DNA of 64,000 nt, from NCBI RefSeq assembly GCF_002843605.1, contig NZ_CP025263.1:4555501-4619500 (forward strand), in the 5' to 3' direction. The DNA comes from Pseudomonas sp. S09G 359 (GTDB taxonomy: Bacteria > Pseudomonadota > Gammaproteobacteria > Pseudomonadales > Pseudomonadaceae). The notes beneath the pieces were generated by a model, which saw only the letters and a list, made by a program, of their open reading frames with translations, had not been told where the DNA came from and searched no databases. Below are positions 27,044-35,319 of this stretch, piece by piece (the stretch's first letter is position 1; every line of letters begins with the position of its first letter). The position numbers and the translations under genes were made by a program.

Positions 27044-28369
27044 ATGTTACCTGTCAAGACCGCCGGTTTTTTCCTGTTGATGCTGTCAGGCTCGCTGTCG
27101 GCAGCCGAACCCTGGGACGCTCTGGATAACCAGATAAACCAGGCACTACCCGGCGTGATCACGCTGCGCCATGCCATTCACCAGCAGCCGGAGCTGGGCA
27201 ACCGCGAGTTCCATACCGGCGAACGTATCGCCCAACGCCTGCGGGAGCTGGGGTTGGAAGTGCAGACCGGCATCGCGCATACCGGCGTGATCGGCATTTT
27301 GCGCGGCGGCAAACCCGGCCCGGTGGTCGCCATCCGTGCCGAACTCGACGCGCTGCCGCTGACCGAACAGACCGGCCTGCCCTACGCCTCGACGGTGCGC
27401 AGCAAAGATGAAGGTGCTGACTTGCGCAGCCGCGGCCAGGAGGTCGGGGTCATGCATGCTTGTGGTCACGATGCGCATATGGCCATGGCGCTGGGCGTGG
27501 CCGAAGTGTTGGCGGCGCATCGTGAACAGTTGCCGGGCACGCTCAAACTGATTTTCCAGCCGGCCGAGGAAGGGCCGCCGCTGGGCGAACAAGGCGGCGC
27601 GCAACTGATGATCAAGGAGGGCGCGCTGCAAAACCCAGCACCCGCAGTGATCTTCGGTATCCACGTCACCGCCGGCACGGCAGGTACCTTCACCCTCAGC
27701 CGGCAACGCACCACCGCGGCTGCCGATACCTTCGTCGCACGGATTGTCGGGCGCCAGACCCACGCCGCCTTCCCCTGGACCGGTATTGACCCGGTGCCGG
27801 TCGCAGCCCAGGTGATCCTGGCCTGGCAGACCATTCCCAGCCGCCAGTCAAACCTCAGCCTGCTACCGGCGCCGGTGATCTCGGTGGGCCGTATCACCGC
27901 CGGTGACCGGCATAACATCATCCCTGCCGAAGTGCGGCTGGAGGGCTCGATCCGTACCGTCAGCGATGAACAGCGCGAGGACGTTTTGCAGCGCATGACC
28001 CGCACCGCCGAGAACATCGCCGAAGCCTCGGGGGCCTCCGCCACCGTGGAGTACCTGCCCGGCAATTACCGCGCAGGCTACAACGACACGGCGTTGGTGG
28101 ACCAGTTGCTGCCAGTGCTGCAACAGGTGTCGACCACCCCGGTGCGAATCGACAACGGCACCTATGGCGCCGATGACTTTGCCGAGTACGCCCGCCAGAT
28201 CCCCGGGATTTTCATGCGCATGGGCGTCACCCCACCGGCGCTGGAGGGCAAGACGGTTTGGCCCACGCACTCGCCGGGGTTCCAGGTGGATGACCCGAGC
28301 CTGGCGGTGGGGATTCGCGCATTGAGCCGCATGACTCTGAGTTACATGGCCGCGCATTCGGCCGAATAG
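27044..28369 (+). CDS. Exported M20-family amidohydrolase/peptidase
   Basis: This 441-residue metal-dependent amidohydrolase has a signal peptide (LMLSGSLSAAEP). Metal-binding segments are visible: MHACGHDAHMAMALG (about 145), PAEEGPPLGEQGG (about 180) and the dimer-domain GRQTHAAFPWTGIDPV (about 240). Relatives cleave N-acyl amino acids, hippurate or indole-acetyl amino acids. A strong AGGAGG precedes the ATG by 6 bp, and the gene follows the oxidoreductase by 14 bp, so it closes the operon. Secretion suggests the substrate is split in the periplasm and the acid part is imported by the MFS carrier. Its last 28 bp overlap the convergent gene. Confidence 0.9.
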   Translation: MLPVKTAGFFLLMLSGSLSAAEPWDALDNQINQALPGVITLRHAIHQQPELGNREFHTGERIAQRLRELGLEVQTGIAHTGVIGILRGGKPGPVVAIRAELDALPLTEQTGLPYASTVRSKDEGADLRSRGQEVGVMHACGHDAHMAMALGVAEVLAAHREQLPGTLKLIFQPAEEGPPLGEQGGAQLMIKEGALQNPAPAVIFGIHVTAGTAGTFTLSRQRTTAAADTFVARIVGRQTHAAFPWTGIDPVPVAAQVILAWQTIPSRQSNLSLLPAPVISVGRITAGDRHNIIPAEVRLEGSIRTVSDEQREDVLQRMTRTAENIAEASGASATVEYLPGNYRAGYNDTALVDQLLPVLQQVSTTPVRIDNGTYGADDFAEYARQIPGIFMRMGVTPPALEGKTVWPTHSPGFQVDDPSLAVGIRALSRMTLSYMAAHSAE

Positions 28370-28788
28370 ATGATGGTTTGCGCGCAATCTTCAGCGACGG
28401 CCCGGCGCGTGAAGTACGTATCGCCTTCGTCGGTCAGAATCTCGTAGTCGACTTTACGGGTAGCGCTGGCGTGTTTGATGATTTTCAGCACGCGCTGGAA
28501 TTTCACGCTTTGCGTGCCGTTCTGGTTGGGCCCGGTGAGCACACTGACATTTTGAAACCAGCCCGCGTGGTGCTTGTTGTTGACCAGGGCGCTGGTCATC
28601 GCCTCGAACCGCTCCAGGCGTGTGAAGCCCCACAGCGTTTGCTCCGCGACGGTCGCGTCGGGCGTGGCAGCGCCGGTAAACACGAACAGGTTGATCGCCG
28701 GGCTGTCTTCGCAAAAGAAGTCATACGGGACCAAGCCGTCAACCATTTTCCTGCCGGGCACGAAGCCCTTTTTATGTACCTGAAACAT
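28342..28788 (-). CDS. Conserved hypothetical protein
   Basis: This is a 148-residue soluble protein with no signal or membrane segment. It begins MFQVHKKGFVPGRKMVDG and contains FVFTGAATPDATVAEQTLWGFTRLERF. No family could be recognised. GGAGGTG stands directly upstream of the ATG at 28788. The 3' end overlaps the M20 gene by 28 bp, tail to tail. It is on the same strand as the downstream two-component genes, but they have their own upstream promoter region. Confidence 0.7.
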   Translation of the reverse strand: MFQVHKKGFVPGRKMVDGLVPYDFFCEDSPAINLFVFTGAATPDATVAEQTLWGFTRLERFEAMTSALVNNKHHAGWFQNVSVLTGPNQNGTQSVKFQRVLKIIKHASATRKVDYEILTDEGDTYFTRRAVAEDCAQTIIYSAECAAM

Positions 28789-28845
28789 CGCCACCTCCAC
28801 TCAATCAATGGCGATAAGTCTAATCAGGCGCGACGTACAGGGCGG

Positions 28846-30126
28846 TCAAGCCAATGTAATGTCGTGTAAAGATAGCGCGCTGTGCAGGTTCACCTCCACG
28901 GTCAGCCCGCCGTTCGCTTCGTTGTGCGCCGTGATCGTGCCGCCGTGCATTTGCACGGCCCGCGCCGCGATGGCCAAGCCCAGGCCAAAGCCTACGCTGG
29001 CATCGCCCACGCCCCGTTCGAACGGCTGGAAGATGCTGCGTAGCCGGTGGTTTTCAACGCCTGGCCCCTGGTCGCTGACCTGCACGCGCAGGCGGTTCGC
29101 TTCGGGGTTGACCTGCGCGGTAACCTGCACCGTGGTGTCCGGCCGGGTGTAACGCACGGCATTGCGGATCACGTTCTCGAAGCAGCGGTACAACAGCTCG
29201 CCACTGACACAGGCAATAAACGGCGGGCACGCTTGCAGGTGTACGCGGCAGCCTTTGATCCCCGCTTCGAACTGTGCATCTTCGACGATCATCGCCAGCA
29301 GTTCGACGATATCCACCGGCTCGCGCTCAATGCTATCGGGCCGGCCTTGCAGACGCGCCAGGGTCAGCAGCGCCTCGATCAGGGTGTCCATGCGCACGGA
29401 TTCACGCTCGATGCGTCCGAGCATTTCCAGGCGCGTGGCATCCTGGCGCAGCAGGCCGATGGCCGCCTGCAGACGGGTCAGCGGTGAGCGCAGTTCGTGG
29501 GAGATGTCGTGCAGCAACTGTTGCTGGGCTTCCACCAGCACCTTCAGCTGGTTGGCCATGCGGTCGCAGTCTTCGGCCAAATCGACGATTTCATCGCGGC
29601 GCTTGCCCATCGCGGGTTTGACCCGGGTTTCGAAGCGCCCCTGCGCCGCGTCGCTCATTGCCCGGCGCAGGTACGCCAGGGGCCACGCCAGGTAGTACGC
29701 CATGTAGCCGCTGAACAGTGCGCTCATCAGCGTGCCGATGATCAACGGCATCTGCGGCCAGGGCCGGCCATGTTCATCCGGCATGTGAGTGGAGCGAATC
29801 GACAGCGTCAGGCCCTCTTTGCTGACGACCGAGCGCTCATAGGCCGGCTGCGCAACTGGCAACCCTGCGCGTAATTGACCCGCGCTGTCGTAGATGCCGA
29901 TGGCCTCATCCTTCGGACGCTCCCAGACCGTAAGGAGCTGGCCGGCCGCCTCGATACCGAATTGCTGCAGCAGTTGCTCTTCGGCCGCCAGGATGGTTTG
30001 CACATGCGGATCGTTCGGGCGGAAGCGGCCCAGTTCAAGCACGCCCACCCCCACCAGAAACGTCAGGGTGGTGGCCAGCCAGAAGGCCAGGAACAACTTC
30101 CAGAACAGCAGGCTGGGCTTGGTCAT
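28846..30126 (-). CDS. Sensor histidine kinase, CpxA-like
   Basis: This 426-residue inner-membrane kinase has spans at about 8-31 and 125-147, enclosing a periplasmic sensor of roughly 95 residues. A HAMP domain follows (AWPLAYLRRAMSDAAQGRFETRV), then the H-box with His210 (HDISHELRSPLTRLQAA), and ATPase motifs N (FENVIRNAVRYT), G1 (VSDQGPGV) and G2 (GFGLGLAIAARAVQMHGG). It signals to the response regulator encoded upstream, whose stop overlaps its start by ATGA. CpxA kinship is judged from the regulator and the domain order; the stimulus is probably envelope stress. Confidence 0.9.
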   Translation of the reverse strand: MTKPSLLFWKLFLAFWLATTLTFLVGVGVLELGRFRPNDPHVQTILAAEEQLLQQFGIEAAGQLLTVWERPKDEAIGIYDSAGQLRAGLPVAQPAYERSVVSKEGLTLSIRSTHMPDEHGRPWPQMPLIIGTLMSALFSGYMAYYLAWPLAYLRRAMSDAAQGRFETRVKPAMGKRRDEIVDLAEDCDRMANQLKVLVEAQQQLLHDISHELRSPLTRLQAAIGLLRQDATRLEMLGRIERESVRMDTLIEALLTLARLQGRPDSIEREPVDIVELLAMIVEDAQFEAGIKGCRVHLQACPPFIACVSGELLYRCFENVIRNAVRYTRPDTTVQVTAQVNPEANRLRVQVSDQGPGVENHRLRSIFQPFERGVGDASVGFGLGLAIAARAVQMHGGTITAHNEANGGLTVEVNLHSALSLHDITLA

Positions 30127-30806
30127 TCGGCAATCAACAGGTAGCCGAGGCCGCGCACACTCTGGATCCAGGCCTTGGCATCCGGGCGCGGCCCGAGCTT
30201 TTGCCGGATGCTGCTGATGTGCACGTCGATACGCCGGTCGTAGCGGGTCAGCGGACAGCCCAGGGCGTTGAGTGACAGCTCTTTTTTACTCACCACCTGG
30301 CCGGCGCTGCGGGCCAACTCTTCGAGCAGGCTGAATTCAGTGCTGGTCACGCCGAGCTCGACGCCCTTCCACAGGGCCTGGCGCTTCCCCGGCCACAACA
30401 CCAGGGGGCCGGTCTTGATCACTTCCGACGTTGTCTGGCCCACCGGCTGCACCCGCCGCATGATCGCGCGCAAGCGCGCGACCAACTCGCCAGGCGAGCT
30501 GGGCTTGGGCACATAGTCATCAGCGCCGAGTTCCAGGCCGGTGATGCGGTCGATGTTGTCGCCACGGGCGGTCAGCAGCACCACCGGCACCTGGCTGACC
30601 GCGCGAATGCGCCGCAGCACCTCGATGCCCGAGCGCTGGGGCAGCATCACGTCAAGCACCACAATGCTGTAGCGCCCCGACAGTGCCTGAAACTCGCCCT
30701 CCTCGCCCGTGTGCACGGCCGTGGCCTCGAAGCCTTCGCTCGCCAGGTATTGGCTCAGCATTGCAGTCAGTTCCTGGTCGTCGTCGACCAACAGTACGCG
30801 GGTCAT
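30123..30806 (-). CDS. OmpR-family response regulator, CpxR-like
   Basis: This is a 227-residue regulator. The receiver domain has the acidic pocket VDDDQELT, phospho-acceptor Asp52 in VVLDVMLP, and the lysine in DDYVPKPSSP. A winged-helix domain follows, with TSTEFSLLEELARSAGQVVSKKELS and YDRRIDVHISSIRQKLGP. These match the CpxR pattern closely, including the PKP and DRRID-type sequences. The gene is divergent from a BamA paralogue; the 176-bp gap contains a CpxR-box-like sequence. Confidence 0.92.
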   Translation of the reverse strand: MTRVLLVDDDQELTAMLSQYLASEGFEATAVHTGEEGEFQALSGRYSIVVLDVMLPQRSGIEVLRRIRAVSQVPVVLLTARGDNIDRITGLELGADDYVPKPSSPGELVARLRAIMRRVQPVGQTTSEVIKTGPLVLWPGKRQALWKGVELGVTSTEFSLLEELARSAGQVVSKKELSLNALGCPLTRYDRRIDVHISSIRQKLGPRPDAKAWIQSVRGLGYLLIAE

Positions 30807-30867
30807 TTCGGGCTCATCTGTGGGGGGGTGCGCATTATCCGCCTTGCCGCATCCGCGCAGGCCAACC

Positions 30868-30882
30868 TTTACCTAACTTGAC
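30868..30882 (-). promoter_or_regulatory. CpxR-box-like direct repeat between the two-component genes and the BamA paralogue
   Basis: The minus strand reads GTCAA GTTAG GTAAA, one base off the enteric CpxR consensus GTAAA-N5-GTAAA. It sits 62 bp before the regulator start. A perfect palindrome, CGGTTAACCG, follows at 30886-30895. Both could serve either direction. The TTGACA at 30878-30883 overlaps it and could be a -35 box toward the BamA paralogue, but no clear -10 follows. Confidence 0.5.
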
Positions 30883-30982
30883 ATTCGGTTAACCGCACCA
30901 AACGCCATGCGCTCTTATGCTGGCCGTTCACCAGTCCGGCCGCGCCGGCGCTGCTTGTCGATGTGTTCTGGAAAAGATCTTG

Positions 30983-33349
30983 ATGAATTTTTCGCGCCTG
31001 CTCTGCTCGGTTGCGCTGTTGCTCAATGCCTCACTGGCACTCGCCCAAGGTTTCAAAATCTCGGATATTCGAATCAACGGCTTGCAACGGGTCTCCGCCG
31101 GCAGCGTGTTCGGCGCCTTGCCGTTGAACGTGGGCGACGACGCAGACGACCGGCGCCTGGTCGAATCGACCCGCACGCTGTTCAAGACCGGCTTCTTCCA
31201 GGACATCCAGCTGAGCCGCGAAGGCGATGTGCTGATTATCAATGTAGTCGAGCGCCCCTCGGTTGCCAGTATCGAGTTCGAAGGCAACAAAGCAATCGCC
31301 ACCGATGACCTGATGAAGGGCCTGAAGCAGTCCGGGCTTGCCGAGGGCGAGATTTTTCAACGCGCGACCCTGGAAGGTATACGCAACGAATTGCAGCGCC
31401 AGTACGTCGCCCAAGGCCGTTACTCGGCGTCGGTGGAGACACAGGTGGTGCCGCAGCCGCGCAACCGCGTGGGCGTGAAGATCAAGATCGATGAGGGCGA
31501 AGTGGCGTCGATCCAACACATCAACGTGGTCGGCAATACGCTATTCCCCGATGAGGCGCTGACCGACCAGTTCACCCTCAAGACCAGCAATTGGCTGTCG
31601 TTTTTCAAGAACGACGACAAGTACGCGCGGGAAAAACTGTCTGGCGATCTGGAACGCCTGCGCTCCTTTTACCTGGACCGCGGCTATATCAATATGGATA
31701 TCACCTCGACCCAAGTGTCGATGACCCCGGACAAGAAACACGTCTACATCACCGTGAATATCCAGGAGGGCCAGAAATACACGGTGCGCGAGGTAAAACT
31801 CAGTGGTGAACTCAAAATCCCGCAGGACCAGGTGCAGGTATTGCTGCTGGTGCAAAAGGGCCAGGTGTTTTCGCGCAAGCTGATGACCACCACCTCGGAA
31901 CTGATCACCCGTCGGCTGGGCAACGAAGGCTATACCTTCGCCAACGTCAACGGCGTACCGCAGGCCCACGATGAAGACCACACGGTGGACGTCACCTTCA
32001 GCGTCGACCCTGGCAAGCGCGCCTACGTCAATCGCATCAATTTCCGTGGCAACACCAAGACCGATGACAAGGTGCTGCGCCGCGAGATGCGCCAGATGGA
32101 AGGTGGCTGGGCGTCGACCTACCTGATCGACCAATCCAAGGTGCGCCTTGATCGCCTGGGCTTCTTCAAGGAGGTCAACGTCGAGACGCCCGCAGTGGCC
32201 GGGGTGGATGACCAGCTGGATGTGAACTACGCCGTGGAAGAGCAAGCCTCTGGCTCGATTACGGCCAGCGTCGGGTTTGCCCAGAGCTCGGGGCTGATCC
32301 TCGGGGGCTCGATTACCCAGAACAACTTTCTCGGCACCGGCAACTACGCCAGCCTGGGGCTGACCCGATCGTCCTACCAGAGCAAGTACAACATCGGTTT
32401 CACCGACCCCTATTTCACCCCGGACGGCGTGAGCCTGGGCTACAACGCCTTCTACAGCAAGACCGACTACAACAAGTACTACGATGACGGGGTGTCTTAC
32501 TACGCCATCAACAGCTTTGGCCTCGGCGCCACCCTCGGCTACCCGATCAATGAAACCTCACGCCTGAGTTTCGGCCTTACGGCGCAACACGACAGCATCG
32601 AACCCGGTACCTACAGCGCCGACGAGATCTACGACTTTGTCGAGCGTGAAGGCAAGGAATTCACCAACTACAAGGCCAACCTCGGCTGGTCGGAATCGAC
32701 CCTGAACAAAGGCGTATTGGCGACGCGCGGGCACTCGCAAAACCTTAACCTGATGGTAACGGTGCCAGGCAGCGACCTGAGCTTCTACAAAATCGATTAC
32801 ACCGGGCAAACCTACCTCCCCGTCACCAACAACACCACCCTGCGCTTTCATACCAAGCTCGGCTACGGCAGCGGGTATGGCTCGACCGACGGGTTGCCGT
32901 TCTACGAAACCTACACGGCGGGCGGCGAAGGCACGGTGCGCGGCTTTGAAAGCGGCACCCTGGGCCCACGCAACACCCCGGCCACCGGCACCTACGCCAG
33001 TGCCGGCCAGGCGTATTACTCGGATCGGGACACGGAGTCCCTGGGCGGCAATATCCTGATCACCGGTGGCGCGGAGTACCTGTTCCCCGTGCCGTTCATC
33101 AAGGACAACAAGTCAGTGCGCACTTCGGTGTTCTGGGATGTGGGCACGGTCTACTCGGACAAATGCTACCTCAGCACCACCCAGGGCTGCGGCAGCGTGG
33201 ACTTGAGCCAAATGGCCAGTTCGGTGGGCGTAGGTGTGACGTGGTACAGCCCGTTGGGGCCGCTGAGCGTGAACTTGGCGTACCCGATTCGCACGCCTGA
33301 GAACGCGGATAAGCAAGTGTTTCAGTTCTCCATGGGGCAAACATTTTAA
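30983..33349 (+). CDS. BamA/Omp85-family outer-membrane protein, second copy type
   Basis: This is a 788-residue Omp85 protein. It has a signal peptide (ALAQGFKI), five POTRA-like repeats to about residue 420 (for example GDVLIINVVERPSVASIEFEGNK and VTFSVDPGKRAYVNRINFRGN), and a 16-strand barrel with the loop-6 VRGF motif in GGEGTVRGFESGTLGPR. It ends in Phe. It inserts or assembles outer-membrane proteins. The usual bamA context (rseP upstream, skp/lpxD downstream) is absent, so this is probably an accessory paralogue. The ATG at 30983 has GGAAAAG upstream. A Cpx-type pair stands divergent and may control it. Confidence 0.92.
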   Translation: MNFSRLLCSVALLLNASLALAQGFKISDIRINGLQRVSAGSVFGALPLNVGDDADDRRLVESTRTLFKTGFFQDIQLSREGDVLIINVVERPSVASIEFEGNKAIATDDLMKGLKQSGLAEGEIFQRATLEGIRNELQRQYVAQGRYSASVETQVVPQPRNRVGVKIKIDEGEVASIQHINVVGNTLFPDEALTDQFTLKTSNWLSFFKNDDKYAREKLSGDLERLRSFYLDRGYINMDITSTQVSMTPDKKHVYITVNIQEGQKYTVREVKLSGELKIPQDQVQVLLLVQKGQVFSRKLMTTTSELITRRLGNEGYTFANVNGVPQAHDEDHTVDVTFSVDPGKRAYVNRINFRGNTKTDDKVLRREMRQMEGGWASTYLIDQSKVRLDRLGFFKEVNVETPAVAGVDDQLDVNYAVEEQASGSITASVGFAQSSGLILGGSITQNNFLGTGNYASLGLTRSSYQSKYNIGFTDPYFTPDGVSLGYNAFYSKTDYNKYYDDGVSYYAINSFGLGATLGYPINETSRLSFGLTAQHDSIEPGTYSADEIYDFVEREGKEFTNYKANLGWSESTLNKGVLATRGHSQNLNLMVTVPGSDLSFYKIDYTGQTYLPVTNNTTLRFHTKLGYGSGYGSTDGLPFYETYTAGGEGTVRGFESGTLGPRNTPATGTYASAGQAYYSDRDTESLGGNILITGGAEYLFPVPFIKDNKSVRTSVFWDVGTVYSDKCYLSTTQGCGSVDLSQMASSVGVGVTWYSPLGPLSVNLAYPIRTPENADKQVFQFSMGQTF

Positions 33350-33447
33350 TTGCGTAGCTATGTATCATTTTTTTTACATAGCAACTTTGCAACAAAAATC
33401 GGGTCGGCTGATGTACGTCACTCACTTTAACTGCACGGTTGAATCTG

Positions 33448-34242
33448 ATGAAACCCATGCCCCGCAACCCTGTTGAACCCGTGCAGGACCTGCACACGCA
33501 GCGTTTTGAAGCCTGCCGGAATATCGCAACGGGCGCGGTGTTCATCATTGCCTCCGGCGCATCAGCCAAGTCGTTTCCCCTCGCACAATTTGCCCACGTG
33601 CCGATGATTACGATGAATGGCGCAATCTCGATGTTTTTGAACAGCAACGTACGGCCGTATTTCTACGCCTGCACGGACAAGAGCTTTTCGCAGCAGCAGC
33701 CCGATTTATTCAAACACGCGATGGCACTCAGCCAGAGAGTCGCCCTGTGGGAAGACCACGCGCGATCAACGGCTATCCCCCCCTCCGGGGCGCTTTACAC
33801 CTTGACCAAGGCGAAGAAACCCTCCTGGATCGACTCTGCACTGAGACGGCACAGCGCACTGGTCGCCAATCACTCCTTGCGCAGCCTTGGGGAAAGGCCG
33901 ATTGGCTTCAGTAAAGATATGAGCGAAGGTTTCTTTGATGCACGAACGGTGGCTTATCTGGCGATACAACTGGCGTTTCACCTCGGCTTCAACCAGGTAT
34001 TCCTGGTAGGGGTGGATCTGGACGAGAATGCCGGACGTTTTTATGAAACCGCTGAATCCAACCACTCCCCCTGCGGGCTCGACCAGCATTTTGAGACGCG
34101 CATATTGCCTTCGTTCAAGCTGATGTCCGAGAAGGTAGTGGGGGATGATTTCAGGGTTTACAACTTGTCCGATGCTTCGCGGCTGCCGGAGGATGTGGTG
34201 CCGTATGTAACGCTTGCGGAGGTTGAGGGGATGGTTGGGTAG
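33448..34242 (+). CDS. WaaZ/GT42-like protein, possible LPS-core glycosyltransferase
   Basis: This is a 264-residue protein without a signal peptide. It has VFIIASGASAKSFPLAQF near the N-terminus, a nucleotide-sugar-fold style opening, then MITMNGAISMFL and TDKSFSQQQPDLF. The later VAYLAIQLAFHLGFNQVFLVGVDLDEN resembles the conserved part of sialyltransferase-like GT42 and WaaZ proteins. A role in modifying the lipopolysaccharide core is thus likely but not proved. The ATG at 33448 is preferred over a TTG 9 bp earlier; the ribosome site is poor. It follows the BamA paralogue by 98 bp and has somewhat lower GC. Confidence 0.6.
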   Translation: MKPMPRNPVEPVQDLHTQRFEACRNIATGAVFIIASGASAKSFPLAQFAHVPMITMNGAISMFLNSNVRPYFYACTDKSFSQQQPDLFKHAMALSQRVALWEDHARSTAIPPSGALYTLTKAKKPSWIDSALRRHSALVANHSLRSLGERPIGFSKDMSEGFFDARTVAYLAIQLAFHLGFNQVFLVGVDLDENAGRFYETAESNHSPCGLDQHFETRILPSFKLMSEKVVGDDFRVYNLSDASRLPEDVVPYVTLAEVEGMVG

Positions 34243-34277
34243 TCTGAAAAATGCCGCGTAAACATCACTGGGATCAC

Positions 34278-34736
34278 CTACTCCCTTACCACCTCACGAA
34301 TCTTGTCCATCAACGCCTGCGCCGCAGGCGATTGAAGCGCCCCCGCTCTGGAGATCAGGCCGATTGGCCGCGTGGTATGGATGAGGGAAAGCGGCAGTCG
34401 CACCAGGTCACCGCTGGCCATTTCATGTTCCAGTTGATGGGCCGAAACAGCGGCGAGCATGTCTGAGCGCAGCAACACACCGCGCAAAATCGCCAGGTCG
34501 CCCGTTTCAATCACAGGGCTGGGTGCGGCGATGCCGATGTGGGCAAAAAACGCATCCAGCAATTGTCGCGCCGGAGAGCCGGCACGCGGCAAGATCCAGC
34601 GCGCGGCACTCAAGTCTTCGTAGACTGAAGTCCGCTTCAGCCAGGGGTGGTCACGGCGCACAAGGATCACCATTTCTTCCTGCAGCAAGGCTTCGCTATA
34701 CAGGTCTCTGGCGTAGGCCAAACCGTTCAAAGGCCA
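34278..34736 (-). pseudogene. LysR-family regulator, C-terminal fragment
   Basis: From about 34736 down to the stop at 34278 the minus strand encodes only the effector-domain half of a LysR regulator: NGLAYARDLYSEALLQEEMVILVRRDHPWL, then GAPARQL-like and SDMLAAVSAHQLEHEMASGDLVRLPL. The helix-turn-helix and the first half of the effector domain are missing. At the break the sequence changes into an unrelated fragment on the other strand. An open frame continues to 34871, but that part is low-complexity and looks like antisense of the fragment. Confidence 0.7.
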
Positions 34737-34744
34737 CTGGGTCC

Positions 34745-34890
34745 AGAGCCGCCTGGCTATCGACAGCGACAAGACCGCCACGCTGCTGCTGCGCCTGCTC
34801 GATGACAAGATGCTTGAGATCGAAACCGAGGGCGAATCAGCGTTCGACCACAGCTTCAAGGTCATCGCCACTCTGGCAGACGTTACTTAA
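34745..34890 (+). pseudogene. 3' fragment of an unidentified gene
   Basis: The + strand frame ending at TAA 34888-34890 reads LAIDSDKTATLLLRLLDDK, then EIETEGESAF and HSFKVIATLADVT. It has clean codon usage but no start, and its 5' side abuts the broken LysR gene. It looks like the tail of a second gene joined to the first by a deletion or insertion. The family was not recognised. Confidence 0.4.
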
Positions 34891-35083
34891 ACCCATCCCC
34901 GCAATATAACTAGGCGCCTACCTCGCACTCTGACGGCTGAAGGCAACCGGGCGTCGGTGATCCTTGCTGGCACGCTCAAGCAGCAAATGGCTGTTATGCC
35001 CACCACCATGCAGCAGTATGGATCGACCAAGGGTTCATCGTCATGCCACAAGCCATTACAGCTTAACCGGGCCCAGAACCACG

Positions 35084-35152
35084 AAAGCCTCCTTCCTTTG
35101 GTGGCTCATATACCCGCTAGGGGTCGTTGAGCCAAAAAAGGAAGGAGGCTTT
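35084..35152. repeat. 16-bp perfect inverted repeat with nested 7-bp inner repeat
   Basis: AAAGCCTCCTTCCTTT at 35084-35099 is the exact reverse complement of 35137-35152. Inside, TGGCTCA (35102-35108) pairs with TGAGCCA (35128-35134). The whole can fold as one long hairpin. It begins 1 bp beyond the 3' end of the tRNA-like gene on the minus strand, so it would be the 3' tail of that transcript. A terminator role is possible, though no T-run follows the stem. Confidence 0.85.
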
Positions 35153-35153
35153 G

Positions 35154-35240
35154 TGGAGAGGACGGGATTCGAACCCGTGAACCAGTTGCCTAGTTGCCGA
35201 CTTATCAGGTCGGTGCATTAAGCCGCTCTGCCACCTCTGG
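35154..35240 (-). tRNA. Class II tRNA-like gene with GAT anticodon (noncanonical or decayed)
   Basis: Read on the minus strand, the 87-nt sequence folds as a cloverleaf with a long variable arm (AACTAG/CTGGTT stem, GCAA loop), T-stem ACGGG/CCCGT with TTCGAAT loop, and anticodon stem CCGAC/GTCGG with loop CTGATAA. U33 precedes GAT, an Ile anticodon, on a Ser/Leu-type body. The first two acceptor pairs are C-C mismatches, and the 5' CC is part of a separate hairpin (35239-35256, GGAAAGC/GCTTTCC). No CCA is encoded; CAA follows. It may be a pseudo-tRNA, or an unusual tRNA of the serine-type allo-tRNA kind. Confidence 0.65.
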
Positions 35241-35319
35241 AAAGCTATTGCTTTCCGCAAGTGGCTGACATGGCGCCAAATTTAACCGAGCTTGTTTAGT
35301 GAATCAAGAGGGCCAACAC

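Noticed and set aside
34964..35221. 85-residue open frame with ERTGFEPVN near its end
   Set aside because: That phrase is the translation of the complement of a tRNA T-arm; it is a known artefact at tRNA genes.
35084..35260. Direct-repeat att site matching the 3' end of tRNA-Pro
   Set aside because: Only the T-loop consensus (TTCGAA) and scattered bases match; a real duplicated tRNA end was not found on the left side.
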